From an archaeon (GTDB lineage: Archaea > Nanobdellota > Nanobdellia > Pacearchaeales > GW2011-AR1): 46,769 bases of DNA. The stretch lies in contig DAHWKL010000001.1 in assembly GCA_027343665.1 (NCBI GenBank), positions 1 to 46,769 on the forward strand, written 5' to 3'. A model generated the notes under the pieces. That model worked only from the letters and a program-made list of their open reading frames with translations. It did not search any database and was not told where the DNA came from. Of this stretch, positions 1 to 6,889 are shown in pieces. The position numbers and the translations under genes were made by a program. Numbering within the stretch: position 1 is the first letter of the stretch; each line of letters starts with the position of its first letter.

Positions 1-1
1 A

Positions 2-211
2 ACTTACGCTGTGAATACAACGGATCCGACGGTATTAAATTCGCCGAAAAAAACAATGTCTACAAATTATACCCTTATAGGAAATGGTATGGGTGACAAT
101 TCTGTCCTTTACATGAAGTTCTATCTTGATGCTCCATCGAGCCAACCTGCCGGAGTTTATACAAATAACCTGAGCTTTGTAGCGGTCAGACATGGTCAGA
201 GTCCTCCTTAG
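2..211 (+). CDS. Surface protein, C-terminal part only (window edge)
   Basis: The reading frame is open from the first bases to a TAG at 209-211, so this is the 3' end of a longer gene. Its last 30 or so residues (Y-KFYLDAPSSQPAG-YTNNLSF) match the ends of the two following genes (W-FWLDIPASQPAG-YNNTVSF). That makes it the third member of a tandem paralogous set. The visible part is beta-rich with Asn-X-Thr/Ser sequons, which fits a secreted glycoprotein. The function is unknown. A GTG at 11 lies in frame but is an internal codon, judging from the paralogues. Confidence 0.7.
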   Translation, partial: TYAVNTTDPTVLNSPKKTMSTNYTLIGNGMGDNSVLYMKFYLDAPSSQPAGVYTNNLSFVAVRHGQSPP

Positions 212-237
212 TCTCTGAAAATTTTCGCGTGAGAAAG

Positions 238-246
238 TATTTAAAA
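238..246 (+). promoter_or_regulatory. TATA box for the surface gene at 267
   Basis: TATTTAAAA is centred 25 bases before the ATG at 267, and no Shine-Dalgarno motif lies between. This is the typical archaeal spacing between TATA box and transcription start, so the mRNA probably begins at or very near the start codon (leaderless). Confidence 0.6.
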
Positions 247-266
247 TTGATAAATTTTTATAATAA

Positions 267-851
267 ATGAGAATTTTCCGAGACAAAATAAATTTTTTTT
301 TGATTATAATTATAATTTTATGTGCTTCTCTTCTTCTTTTTGGCGGCGCTCTACTTACAGGCTATGCAACTCACGGGAGCACGCCTTCAAATGTAAGTGT
401 TTCAAGATACATTGCAATTTCTTTCGGAACTGGTCTTTCACAGGGAATACAATTCGGGACTGTCTCATTTCTTCCGGCAACGAATGTTAATGCATCGCAT
501 AATTATGATGGACTCTTGAACTCGACAACTTATATGATTTTTGTGTCAAATGACAGCAATTCCGATGTCGATTTTTGCATAAAAGCTAATCATGGGCTTC
601 AGGACCCTTCTCTTGATGTAATAGGTCTCGGAAATGAAACTTACTCCGCTTATAATAAGACTAATATAACTTATCCAAGATTAGCTTCAAAGATTTCCAT
701 GACTACCAGCTATGTAAAAGCACAAAGCAATATAGCAATTGGAAATTCAAGTTATTGGAGATTCTGGCTTGACATTCCTGCTTCACAGCCCGCAGGAAAC
801 TATAATAATACAGTCTCGTTCGAAGGAATTTTACCTCAGGGATCATGTTAA
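267..851 (+). CDS. Secreted/anchored surface protein, tandem paralogue A
   Basis: A 194-residue protein. Residues 8-31 form one hydrophobic segment (signal anchor) ending in the short motif LLTGYATHGST-SNVSVS. The rest is a beta-rich extracellular domain with many Asn-X-Ser/Thr sequons and two cysteines (one near the middle in DFCIKANHG, one at the C-terminal end). It is about 70% similar over its length to the next gene and ends like the truncated gene at 2-211. There is no C-terminal anchor, so it either stays tethered by the N-terminal helix or is released after cleavage. The start is supported by a TATA box 25 bases upstream. I recognise no domain; a surface-layer or pilin-like subunit is possible, but this is only inference. 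Confidence 0.75.
   Translation: MRIFRDKINFFLIIIIILCASLLLFGGALLTGYATHGSTPSNVSVSRYIAISFGTGLSQGIQFGTVSFLPATNVNASHNYDGLLNSTTYMIFVSNDSNSDVDFCIKANHGLQDPSLDVIGLGNETYSAYNKTNITYPRLASKISMTTSYVKAQSNIAIGNSSYWRFWLDIPASQPAGNYNNTVSFEGILPQGSC
591..683 (+). repeat. 93-bp near-identical tract, copy 1
   Basis: This tract matches 1299-1391 at 92 of 93 positions (the mismatch is T641 against C1349). The flanking parts of the two paralogous genes differ much more. It lies wholly inside coding sequence, in the same frame in both copies. The pattern suggests a recent gene-conversion tract and not a mobile element. Confidence 0.75.
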
Positions 852-923
852 TTTGGAATAGATGAAAATTTTTTCATAAGATCACTTAATTTAGTTTTCC
901 GAAAATGATTTTTTATCATGGCA

Positions 924-959
924 ATATTTAAATATGCTTTTTCATTTTAAAACAGGTGA
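924..959 (+). promoter_or_regulatory. TATA box and Shine-Dalgarno for the gene at 966
   Basis: ATATTTAAATAT at 924-935 is a strong TATA box. Transcription would start around 954, leaving a leader of about 12 bases that contains GGTGA (955-959), six bases before the ATG. Unlike its upstream paralogue this gene has a short leader with a ribosome-binding site, so the two copies are initiated differently. Confidence 0.55.
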
Positions 960-965
960 TCACAT

Positions 966-1559
966 ATGGAGAAGAATGGCAATTCAAGTAATGGATTGAA
1001 TGTATTTCTGGCTTTTGTCGTCTTTGCATCATTTTTCTTATTTCTTTTGGGCGGTGGGAGCCTTACGGGATACCTGACTCAGGGAAGTACGACATCAAAT
1101 GTCACAATTTCCAAATATCTTGCTATAGCTTTTGGGACTAACCTTTCACAGGGGATACAATTCGGGACTGTGAATACCTTACCCGCAACCAACATAAATG
1201 CTTCGCACAACTATGATGGTGTTAATTCTTCCACGACTTATAATATAATTGTTTCTACAGACAGCAACTCAAAAGTAGATTTCTGCATAAAAGCGAACCA
1301 TGGGCTTCAGGACCCTTCTCTTGATGTAATAGGTCTCGGAAATGAAACCTACTCCGCTTATAATAAGACTAATATAACTTATCCAAGATTATCTGCAGAA
1401 ACACCAATGACTACAGGTTACATAAAAGCACAGTCTAATATTAACGTGGGAAATTCAAGTTATTGGAGATTCTGGCTTGATATTCCTGCTTCACAACCCG
1501 CGGGAAACTATAATAATACAGTCTCTTTCGAAGGAGTTGTTGCAGGACTTGCCTGTTAA
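966..1559 (+). CDS. Secreted/anchored surface protein, tandem paralogue B
   Basis: A 197-residue paralogue of the preceding gene. Residues 13-31 form a hydrophobic signal anchor followed by LTGYLTQGST-SNVTIS. The extracellular domain is beta-rich, carries many glycosylation sequons, and ends in the same WRFWLDIPASQPAG-YNNTVSFEG block and a terminal cysteine. Parts of the DNA are almost identical to the upstream copy while other parts have diverged, which points to gene conversion. The gene has its own TATA box and Shine-Dalgarno site. The gene at 1598 starts 38 bases after its stop and may be co-transcribed. The function is unknown, presumably structural at the cell surface. Confidence 0.75.
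   Translation: MEKNGNSSNGLNVFLAFVVFASFFLFLLGGGSLTGYLTQGSTTSNVTISKYLAIAFGTNLSQGIQFGTVNTLPATNINASHNYDGVNSSTTYNIIVSTDSNSKVDFCIKANHGLQDPSLDVIGLGNETYSAYNKTNITYPRLSAETPMTTGYIKAQSNINVGNSSYWRFWLDIPASQPAGNYNNTVSFEGVVAGLAC
1299..1391 (+). repeat. 93-bp near-identical tract, copy 2
   Basis: This is the partner of the tract at 591-683, with 92 of 93 bases identical and the same reading frame. See that entry for the interpretation. Confidence 0.75.
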
Positions 1560-1597
1560 GGAAAACATTAAAAAGAGGAATTTACTTTAAAGATAAA

Positions 1598-2245
1598 ATG
1601 AAAAAAGTGGTGAGCTTATTCATACTTCTCATGTTAGCTGTGTCCGTTTTTCCTTTAGTTTCCGCAGGCGTAGGGCTTGCATGGAGCCAGGAGACAGCTT
1701 TAATCCCTGAAAATTCAAATGCATGTCTGACTTACGGGGTTTATAATCCCTGGCCGACCGATTCATATGTGAAAATAAATCTATCTGAATCTCTCCAAGG
1801 TATCGTCAGTTCTTCAAACGCTTCAATAAGTCATATTCCCGCTGAAACTTCAAGCAATGATTCAATCCCTGTTAAATTTTGTTTCAGGACGCCAAAAGTT
1901 TATCCTGAAAATTGTCTTCTTTTCAATACTTTCTTATGTAGTCAGAATTGCAGCTTGCCAATAAAGACTTATGAAGGTCAGGTTGAAGTTATGGAAGTAA
2001 GTGCATCGCAACTCAAGAGCGGCGGAAGCGGAGGATCTTCGACTCAGATGTCAATCTCTGCTCCTTTAAGAGTGAGAGTCGAGTGCATAAAACACGGAAC
2101 AGATTACTCAATAATTTATATCCTTGTCGGGATAATTGCTCTTGCAATACTTCTCTGGAGGATCCTCAAAAAAAGAAAAGGATCAGATAAAAAAGTGTCT
2201 TCAGAAAGAAAATCCGAAAAACCGCAATCTAAAAGGAAGAAATAA
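1598..2245 (+). CDS. Type I membrane surface protein, unknown function
   Basis: A 215-residue protein with a clear signal peptide (residues 1-23, MKKVVSLFILLMLAVS then FPLVSAG). An extracellular beta-rich domain follows, with sequons and six cysteines that could pair. Then come a glycine-rich linker (GGSGGSS), one transmembrane helix (about 173-190) and a cytoplasmic tail dominated by Lys, Arg and Ser. The architecture is typical of archaeal cell-surface proteins. The extracellular part resembles an immunoglobulin-like or CARDB-type fold in strand pattern only. It sits between surface-protein genes on the same strand. No specific function can be named. Confidence 0.7.
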   Translation: MKKVVSLFILLMLAVSVFPLVSAGVGLAWSQETALIPENSNACLTYGVYNPWPTDSYVKINLSESLQGIVSSSNASISHIPAETSSNDSIPVKFCFRTPKVYPENCLLFNTFLCSQNCSLPIKTYEGQVEVMEVSASQLKSGGSGGSSTQMSISAPLRVRVECIKHGTDYSIIYILVGIIALAILLWRILKKRKGSDKKVSSERKSEKPQSKRKK

Positions 2246-2299
2246 TTTAGTCTCTTAACTATTCGGAATAATTAAAAAGTATTTTTCATTCAGATTAAG

Positions 2300-3760
2300 A
2301 TGGGATTAAAAAGAGTTATAGATAGGCCTATTTTAGACAAAATACTCATTTTTATTCTGATAACCCTCGGTTTATGGTTTGTCTTTTCTTTTCCAACGAC
2401 AGGTTATGTCACGCAGCAGAATTTTCCGTCCAATGTGAGTATTGCACCTTTCAGAGTCTTAGCATATACTTTTAACGGCTCGACTACGAATTTTTCAGGA
2501 AGGAGTGAATCCACATATGAAAATTTTTCCAACGTTATCCTTGAAAAGACAAAATATGGGAAGATACAATTCACCCAGAATCTGAATCTTGTGAGCATGG
2601 CTACAAACAATACCGTTGATTTTGACAGCAATATTAATTTATCAAGCAACATAATCTACGTGAATAATAACAATCTTCCGGGAATAGACAAAAGTGTGAT
2701 CCTGTCTTTCTACGGAATTACCTTCACTTCTCCTCAGGTTTATCACGATGGTGTTTTGTGCGGCTCCGCATGTACTTTCATAAGCTATTCCGGCGGCGTT
2801 TACAAATTCAGCACAAATTCTTTCAGCGGCCTTTATTTCCTGAGAGAGTCATCTAATAATACGGGGGGCGGAACAGGCGGAGGCACCGGAGGCGGAGGTG
2901 GCGGAGGGGGCGCTTCAAATCAAACAAATGTGACTGTCAAAGGTTCTGATTTCAAGATAGACCCCACCTTTTTCACTCTTGAAATGAATAAAGGGACATA
3001 TTATCAAAAAAGAATAAATGTTACAAACAATGGAACAGTTCCTCTTACCATCTCAATTGCAGTCAACGGTCTTGAAAATTACATTTTCCCCGAGGTTAAC
3101 TCAATCAGTCTTAAACCTGGGGAATCAGGCTTGGTTATCTTTGATGTGTATGTGTCAAATTCCGTCCCTGCTGATGTTTATGTCGGGAAAATAATCTTTG
3201 CTTCAGGAGGAATAAAGAGAGAATCCGATGCGATACTTAAAGTTAACGAAGTTCCCGCTCTTTTTGATATTCGCGTGACAATGATTAAGAAATATATAGA
3301 ACCCCATGGAACAGCAGAAGCGAATATAACCATTATAAACAGGGGTGATTTAAGAGACTTTGATGTAAATCTTGAATATAAAGCTATAGACTTCAGCAAT
3401 AAAATTTACACTATAAAAAATGAGGCTTTTGCAATTAACCAATCATACAATGGTGTTTTCTCACTTGATCTCCCAAAGAACATGTCAATAGGAACTTATC
3501 TTTTTTATGCAAAAGTCAATTATAAGAACGTAAGCGCCTCGGGTTATGATACTTTTGTCGTTGAAGAGATATCCACCGTATCCTGGTTCATACTTATTTT
3601 AATTGTTCTTATAGCAATGTATCTTGCCTACAGAATTTACAAGAGGAAACAGGTCGAACTTGTAAATGAAATGAAGAAAGTTGTTGAGAAAGAAGAGAAA
3701 ATTCAGCAAAAGAAAGCTGAACTTCCCGTCGAGGTTCCAACTTTGCCCGATAAACCTTAA
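2300..3760 (+). CDS. Large anchored surface protein with glycine linker and beta-sandwich repeats
   Basis: A 486-residue protein. A hydrophobic N-terminal segment (about 13-34) ends in TTGYVTQQNFPSNVSIAP, the same TGY...SNV signature as the genes at 267 and 966. An N-terminal beta domain follows, then a glycine-rich hinge near residue 190-205 (GGGTGGGTGGGGGGGG). Two beta-sandwich modules come next; the first, with LKPGESG and VTNNGTVPLTI, looks like NEW3/CARDB-type domains that mediate adhesion. A C-terminal transmembrane helix (about 430-447) leads into a charged cytoplasmic tail that may form a short coiled coil. A possible TATA sequence lies just before 2280. Likely an adhesin or scaffold; substrate unknown. 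Confidence 0.7.
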   Translation: MGLKRVIDRPILDKILIFILITLGLWFVFSFPTTGYVTQQNFPSNVSIAPFRVLAYTFNGSTTNFSGRSESTYENFSNVILEKTKYGKIQFTQNLNLVSMATNNTVDFDSNINLSSNIIYVNNNNLPGIDKSVILSFYGITFTSPQVYHDGVLCGSACTFISYSGGVYKFSTNSFSGLYFLRESSNNTGGGTGGGTGGGGGGGGASNQTNVTVKGSDFKIDPTFFTLEMNKGTYYQKRINVTNNGTVPLTISIAVNGLENYIFPEVNSISLKPGESGLVIFDVYVSNSVPADVYVGKIIFASGGIKRESDAILKVNEVPALFDIRVTMIKKYIEPHGTAEANITIINRGDLRDFDVNLEYKAIDFSNKIYTIKNEAFAINQSYNGVFSLDLPKNMSIGTYLFYAKVNYKNVSASGYDTFVVEEISTVSWFILILIVLIAMYLAYRIYKRKQVELVNEMKKVVEKEEKIQQKKAELPVEVPTLPDKP

Positions 3761-3859
3761 TGATCCTAAAACTTACCCGGGACGATTGATAATTTTGCAG
3801 AATATCAGTTTTGAAACTGGACTTTTATCCGAAGAAAATATTATTTTTAAATCTTTTTG

Positions 3860-3909
3860 TCCTCGGAAAAACCTGAAACATCCTCGGAAAAGACCAGAAT
3901 ATTTAAATA
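3860..3909 (+). promoter_or_regulatory. Direct repeats plus TATA box upstream of a short transcript
   Basis: TCCTCGGAAAA occurs twice, at 3860-3870 and 3881-3891, exactly 21 bases apart (two helical turns). It is followed at 3899-3909 by the strong TATA box ATATTTAAATA. No long gene begins downstream on this strand; there are only a 10-codon ORF at 3935 and a 26-codon ORF at 3969. The arrangement looks like an activator-bound archaeal promoter for a short RNA or miniprotein. Confidence 0.4.
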
Positions 3910-3968
3910 GTTGAATGATATGCTAATAACATAAATGAGGGGCAAGCAAGGCTTGCATAACTTATAAA

Positions 3969-4049
3969 ATGGAGGAAAAAGAGGGGTTAAACGAAATTTC
4001 TGACTTTGATGCAGAAATAGACGAACTTGATCTTGATTCTGACTTTTAA
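3969..4049 (+). CDS. Possible 26-residue acidic miniprotein
   Basis: An ATG at 3969 opens a 26-codon frame ending in TAA at 4047-4049. The peptide is very acidic (MEEKEGLNEISDF, then DELDLDSDF) with 11 Asp or Glu residues. It lies downstream of a strong TATA box with paired direct repeats. A small inverted repeat (GCAAG, 5-base loop, CTTGC) sits in the presumed leader near 3943-3957. The last four bases overlap the convergent metalloprotease gene. I recognise no family. The transcript could instead be a non-coding RNA, or could encode the 10-codon peptide at 3935-3967. Confidence 0.3.
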   Translation: MEEKEGLNEISDFDAEIDELDLDSDF

Positions 4050-4960
4050 TTTTGCAGCGCGCTAAGCGTTACATTATTATTGTCCAGAGAAAGTTCACTT
4101 TCGTTGGTTTCGATCGATACTTTTAATTCATTTGTTTTTATCTTCGGGATGATTATATTTGTAAGTTTAATGTTCATCCCTTCCCCGATTCCCAGCCCGT
4201 CTATCCCAATACTTTTCACTTTTTCACCGTCGGCAAATATAATAATATTCCCTCCTGTTGAATTTGCCAACCCTTCATTTTCAACGGAAAGATTCATATT
4301 AAGATAAATTCCTTCCATTGATGCAGATACATTTGAAACTGCAAGGTCAGGATAAGATGGAAATGAATAAAGCTCAGCTATCTTTGAAGGTATATCACTT
4401 CCTAATGTCTGTGAGCAGTCACTTATAGGATACATTATATTTTGCGGATTTTTAGAGTGTGCGAATCCGAGGGCATGCATCAGTTCATGAATTTCAATGT
4501 TGGGATTTGGGCAATTTGAATCCCTCAAAAGAAGAACTTCACCATCAAGAATAACATCGAAATTTTTTTCTTCTATCACTTTGGTAGTTCCTCCCTCCCC
4601 GGCGACAAATGCCCCGTTTCCTGCAGGAATTGTCTTGTAGTTGCAGCTTATCGTTATCTCTGGGTTATAATCTGTCTTATAAAATTTCAGAATGGTAAGG
4701 TTTTCAACATAGCTGATTGCATTATCCATAGCATTTTTCCTTTGAAGTGAGCAATTATTGTCTATTTCATATGATATATTTGATGATGGATACCTCATAT
4801 TCTCATAAAATTGCATGTTGCTTGAGAGGTTTCCTATATTAAAATTAGGGTTTGTATTCTGTGAAAATCTTACTTCTCCGGATGCGAAAATCAAATAAAA
4901 CATCATCAAAGCTATGGCAAATACCGCAAAAAATGCGAGAAGAACCTTTTTGAATTCCAT
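4046..4960 (-). CDS. Secreted matrixin-like zinc metalloprotease
   Basis: From the ATG at 4960 the product has 304 residues. The N-terminal 27 are a signal peptide or signal anchor. The metzincin zinc site HELMHALGFAH is at residues 158-168, with the three His ligands and catalytic Glu159 present. A Met-turn, NIMYP, follows at 174-178. The spacing of only about 6 residues between site and turn is short but occurs in archaeal and bacterial matrixin-like proteases. From about residue 204 a CARDB-type beta-sandwich domain follows. The upstream ATG at 5008 is less likely, because a TATA box (4981-4989) lies 25 bases before 4960 and downstream of 5008. Probably a surface or secreted protease. Family assignment is firm, substrate unknown. 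Confidence 0.8.
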   Translation of the reverse strand: MEFKKVLLAFFAVFAIALMMFYLIFASGEVRFSQNTNPNFNIGNLSSNMQFYENMRYPSSNISYEIDNNCSLQRKNAMDNAISYVENLTILKFYKTDYNPEITISCNYKTIPAGNGAFVAGEGGTTKVIEEKNFDVILDGEVLLLRDSNCPNPNIEIHELMHALGFAHSKNPQNIMYPISDCSQTLGSDIPSKIAELYSFPSYPDLAVSNVSASMEGIYLNMNLSVENEGLANSTGGNIIIFADGEKVKSIGIDGLGIGEGMNIKLTNIIIPKIKTNELKVSIETNESELSLDNNNVTLSALQN

Positions 4961-4980
4961 TACATCGAAAAGCCGGTTTA

Positions 4981-5020
4981 TTATATAAAACTTCTTGGAA
5001 CCCAACAATTTATATAAATA
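4981..5020. promoter_or_regulatory. Divergent promoters between the metalloprotease and the Cys-rich gene
   Basis: On the minus strand TTTATATAA (4981-4989) lies 25 bases before the metalloprotease ATG at 4960. On the plus strand TTTATATAAATA (5009-5020) lies 25 bases before the ATG at 5040. Neither has a Shine-Dalgarno site, so both transcripts are probably leaderless. The minus-strand TATA box decides the metalloprotease start. Confidence 0.6.
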
Positions 5021-5039
5021 TTTTGAGCATTAAATAAGC

Positions 5040-6185
5040 ATGGAAAACACAGATGAAAGGTCATTTTTGAAGATAAATTTCAGTATCAATCCCTCAGATG
5101 AGTTGTTTAAACGCCTGTCTTTCCCGAATTCCGAAGTCAAAAGGATAGCTTTCAAGGAGAAAAATGGATTCTTTTATAGGTTCAATTTTGAAACCTCCTT
5201 TGATTATTTGGGAAAGACTGAGAAAATTCTGAATACAATATATCTTTTCAATGGAAAACCTATAAAAGGGGATCTTTCAGAATACTCAGTCACCGAAGGG
5301 AATGAAAAAGAAATAAAGGTTCCGGACTATAAGAATGATTATTTTCTTGCAAAAGAAGAATTGAAGAAGCTCGTTCAAGGGAAAACGAATGAAATATCAA
5401 GGATGCTTCGCGGTTATTTGGATAAAGAAAAGGAAAAGATAGAGGAGAATTTTATTTCGGAGACTAAAAAGTTCAGGAATAACTTAGGTGGTATTGCCGA
5501 AAAACTTATGGAATTTTCGAAAAGCGGAGATATAGAAAAAATAAAAGAACAAAAAAAACTTATAAACTCTCTTCGTGAAGAAATGAACTTTGATGAGATC
5601 GAAAAAGATAAAACCCGGGCGTTGCAGCTTGAGAGCCAAAAGCATCTTTTGAATGTTGAAAATAAACTGATAAAAACGACGATAATCTATTATCCAGTAT
5701 ACACCTTTTCTTTAGAAGCTGTGAAGGCTGGTATAAGGAAATCATTTAATCTGCAGTATGATCCTGTTTCAGAAAATGTCTCTGGCCTCTTATGTGAAAA
5801 CTGTTCTGATGAGATGCGCGAAGTTATAATATGCAATTCCGGACATGCTGTCTGCAAAGATTGTGTGAGACTATGTGATTCATGTAAAAAGGAGTTTTGC
5901 AAAAAATGTCTGCGGAATTCGTGTGAAATCTGCTCGAAGAAAATCTGCAAAGACTGTTCAGTAAGATGTTTTAGATGTTCAAGGGTGGTATGCAAGGATC
6001 ACACAAGGCAGGACAAGCTTTCAGGATATTTTTATTGCAAAGATTGTTCAAGACGCTGCGATAAATGCGGGAACCTGAAAGATCCGTTTACTTTCAAAGT
6101 GAGCAAGATGAACAATCGCGAGATATGTGAAGACTGTTTCAGGGAAGAGACAAAAGAAAGCATTGTTGGCGGAATTTTTGAGTGA
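5040..6185 (+). CDS. Coiled-coil protein with 22-cysteine zinc-binding C-terminus
   Basis: A 381-residue cytoplasmic protein with no signal or membrane segment. Residues 1-100 are a mixed alpha/beta domain of unknown type. Residues 100-215 are charged and helical, likely a coiled coil. From residue 252 to the end lie 22 cysteines plus His, mostly in CxxC pairs (CENC, CKDC, CDSC, CKKC, CEIC, CFRC, CDKC, CEDC). They form a chain of zinc knuckles resembling RING, B-box or LIM folds, though I cannot assign one. Such arrays usually mediate protein or nucleic-acid contacts. The leaderless start is supported by a TATA box 25 bases upstream. The next gene converges, leaving one base between the stops. 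Confidence 0.65.
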   Translation: MENTDERSFLKINFSINPSDELFKRLSFPNSEVKRIAFKEKNGFFYRFNFETSFDYLGKTEKILNTIYLFNGKPIKGDLSEYSVTEGNEKEIKVPDYKNDYFLAKEELKKLVQGKTNEISRMLRGYLDKEKEKIEENFISETKKFRNNLGGIAEKLMEFSKSGDIEKIKEQKKLINSLREEMNFDEIEKDKTRALQLESQKHLLNVENKLIKTTIIYYPVYTFSLEAVKAGIRKSFNLQYDPVSENVSGLLCENCSDEMREVIICNSGHAVCKDCVRLCDSCKKEFCKKCLRNSCEICSKKICKDCSVRCFRCSRVVCKDHTRQDKLSGYFYCKDCSRRCDKCGNLKDPFTFKVSKMNNREICEDCFREETKESIVGGIFE

Positions 6186-6186
6186 A

Positions 6187-6888
6187 TCATTTGTATCTCC
6201 AAAAGATCTCTTTGATCTTCTCCTCTCCGCATATTTTTGCGGTTTCCCATTTGGCTGTACTAAGATAAATCTCTTCTGGGCAAAAATTTTTTACAAAATT
6301 TGCAACTCCAAGAATAGATTCCCCTGTTGCGATTAAATCTTCCATGATCAATATCTCTTTATCTTTAATATCATTCTTCAAATCTTTCTTATAACACTCA
6401 GGGATGTATGGACTTCTGTCAGAATATTTCAGGACAGAATATCTTATAGGTATTATCCCCTGTCTTGAGTTTAAAAGAAGCGCAGGCTCGAATCCGCCGT
6501 TCATAACAGGTATGATCACATCAAATTCAGAAGTTTTCATTTCCAGCATAAATCTTTTTACAAGATCCTCATCGTCTTTAAGGTGTCTTTGATATATTGG
6601 ACGATATGATTCTAGGTTTATCTTTTTTTCAAGAAATTTCCTAATTTCTTTTTTGATTATCCCGAATTCAAGATTATCCTTATAAAAACCCATGACGCCA
6701 AACTTTGCTATCTCAATAAGCTCATCCATAGTCCTTCTTTCAAGGTTCAATGGATATTCTTTTCTTTCATTTTCGTCTGTTTCAGAAATCATCCTGAAGA
6801 CAGCACTCGAAAGGTTCAAAAGACTGTTTTTCATCTCTAAAGGACTGTCTTCTTCATCGAAAGTTTTGATCCAATCTGAATTATCCAT
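6187..6888 (-). CDS. Type I phosphoribosyltransferase-like protein
   Basis: A 233-residue protein. Residues 122-212 carry the phosphoribosyltransferase fold, with a beta strand FDVIIPVMNGG (residues 122-132) and the PRPP-binding loop ILIMEDLIATGESI (179-192). The usual Asp-Asp or Glu-Asp pair and the Thr-Gly-x-Ser phosphate loop are intact. The N-terminal 110 residues are helical and match nothing I know, so the substrate base cannot be named; salvage of a purine or pyrimidine, or a regulatory role, are both possible. The gene starts one base after the stop of the upstream helicase gene on the same strand, which indicates co-transcription and perhaps a role in DNA repair or nucleotide supply. 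Confidence 0.65.
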   Translation of the reverse strand: MDNSDWIKTFDEEDSPLEMKNSLLNLSSAVFRMISETDENERKEYPLNLERRTMDELIEIAKFGVMGFYKDNLEFGIIKKEIRKFLEKKINLESYRPIYQRHLKDDEDLVKRFMLEMKTSEFDVIIPVMNGGFEPALLLNSRQGIIPIRYSVLKYSDRSPYIPECYKKDLKNDIKDKEILIMEDLIATGESILGVANFVKNFCPEEIYLSTAKWETAKICGEEKIKEIFWRYK

Positions 6889-6889
6889 T

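Noticed and set aside
591-1391. 93-base repeat as an insertion element
   Set aside because: Both copies are in frame in homologous positions of paralogous genes, with no terminal repeats or transposase.
3935-3967. 10-codon ORF after the strong TATA box
   Set aside because: It is too short to support as a gene; it is mentioned only as a possible leader peptide.
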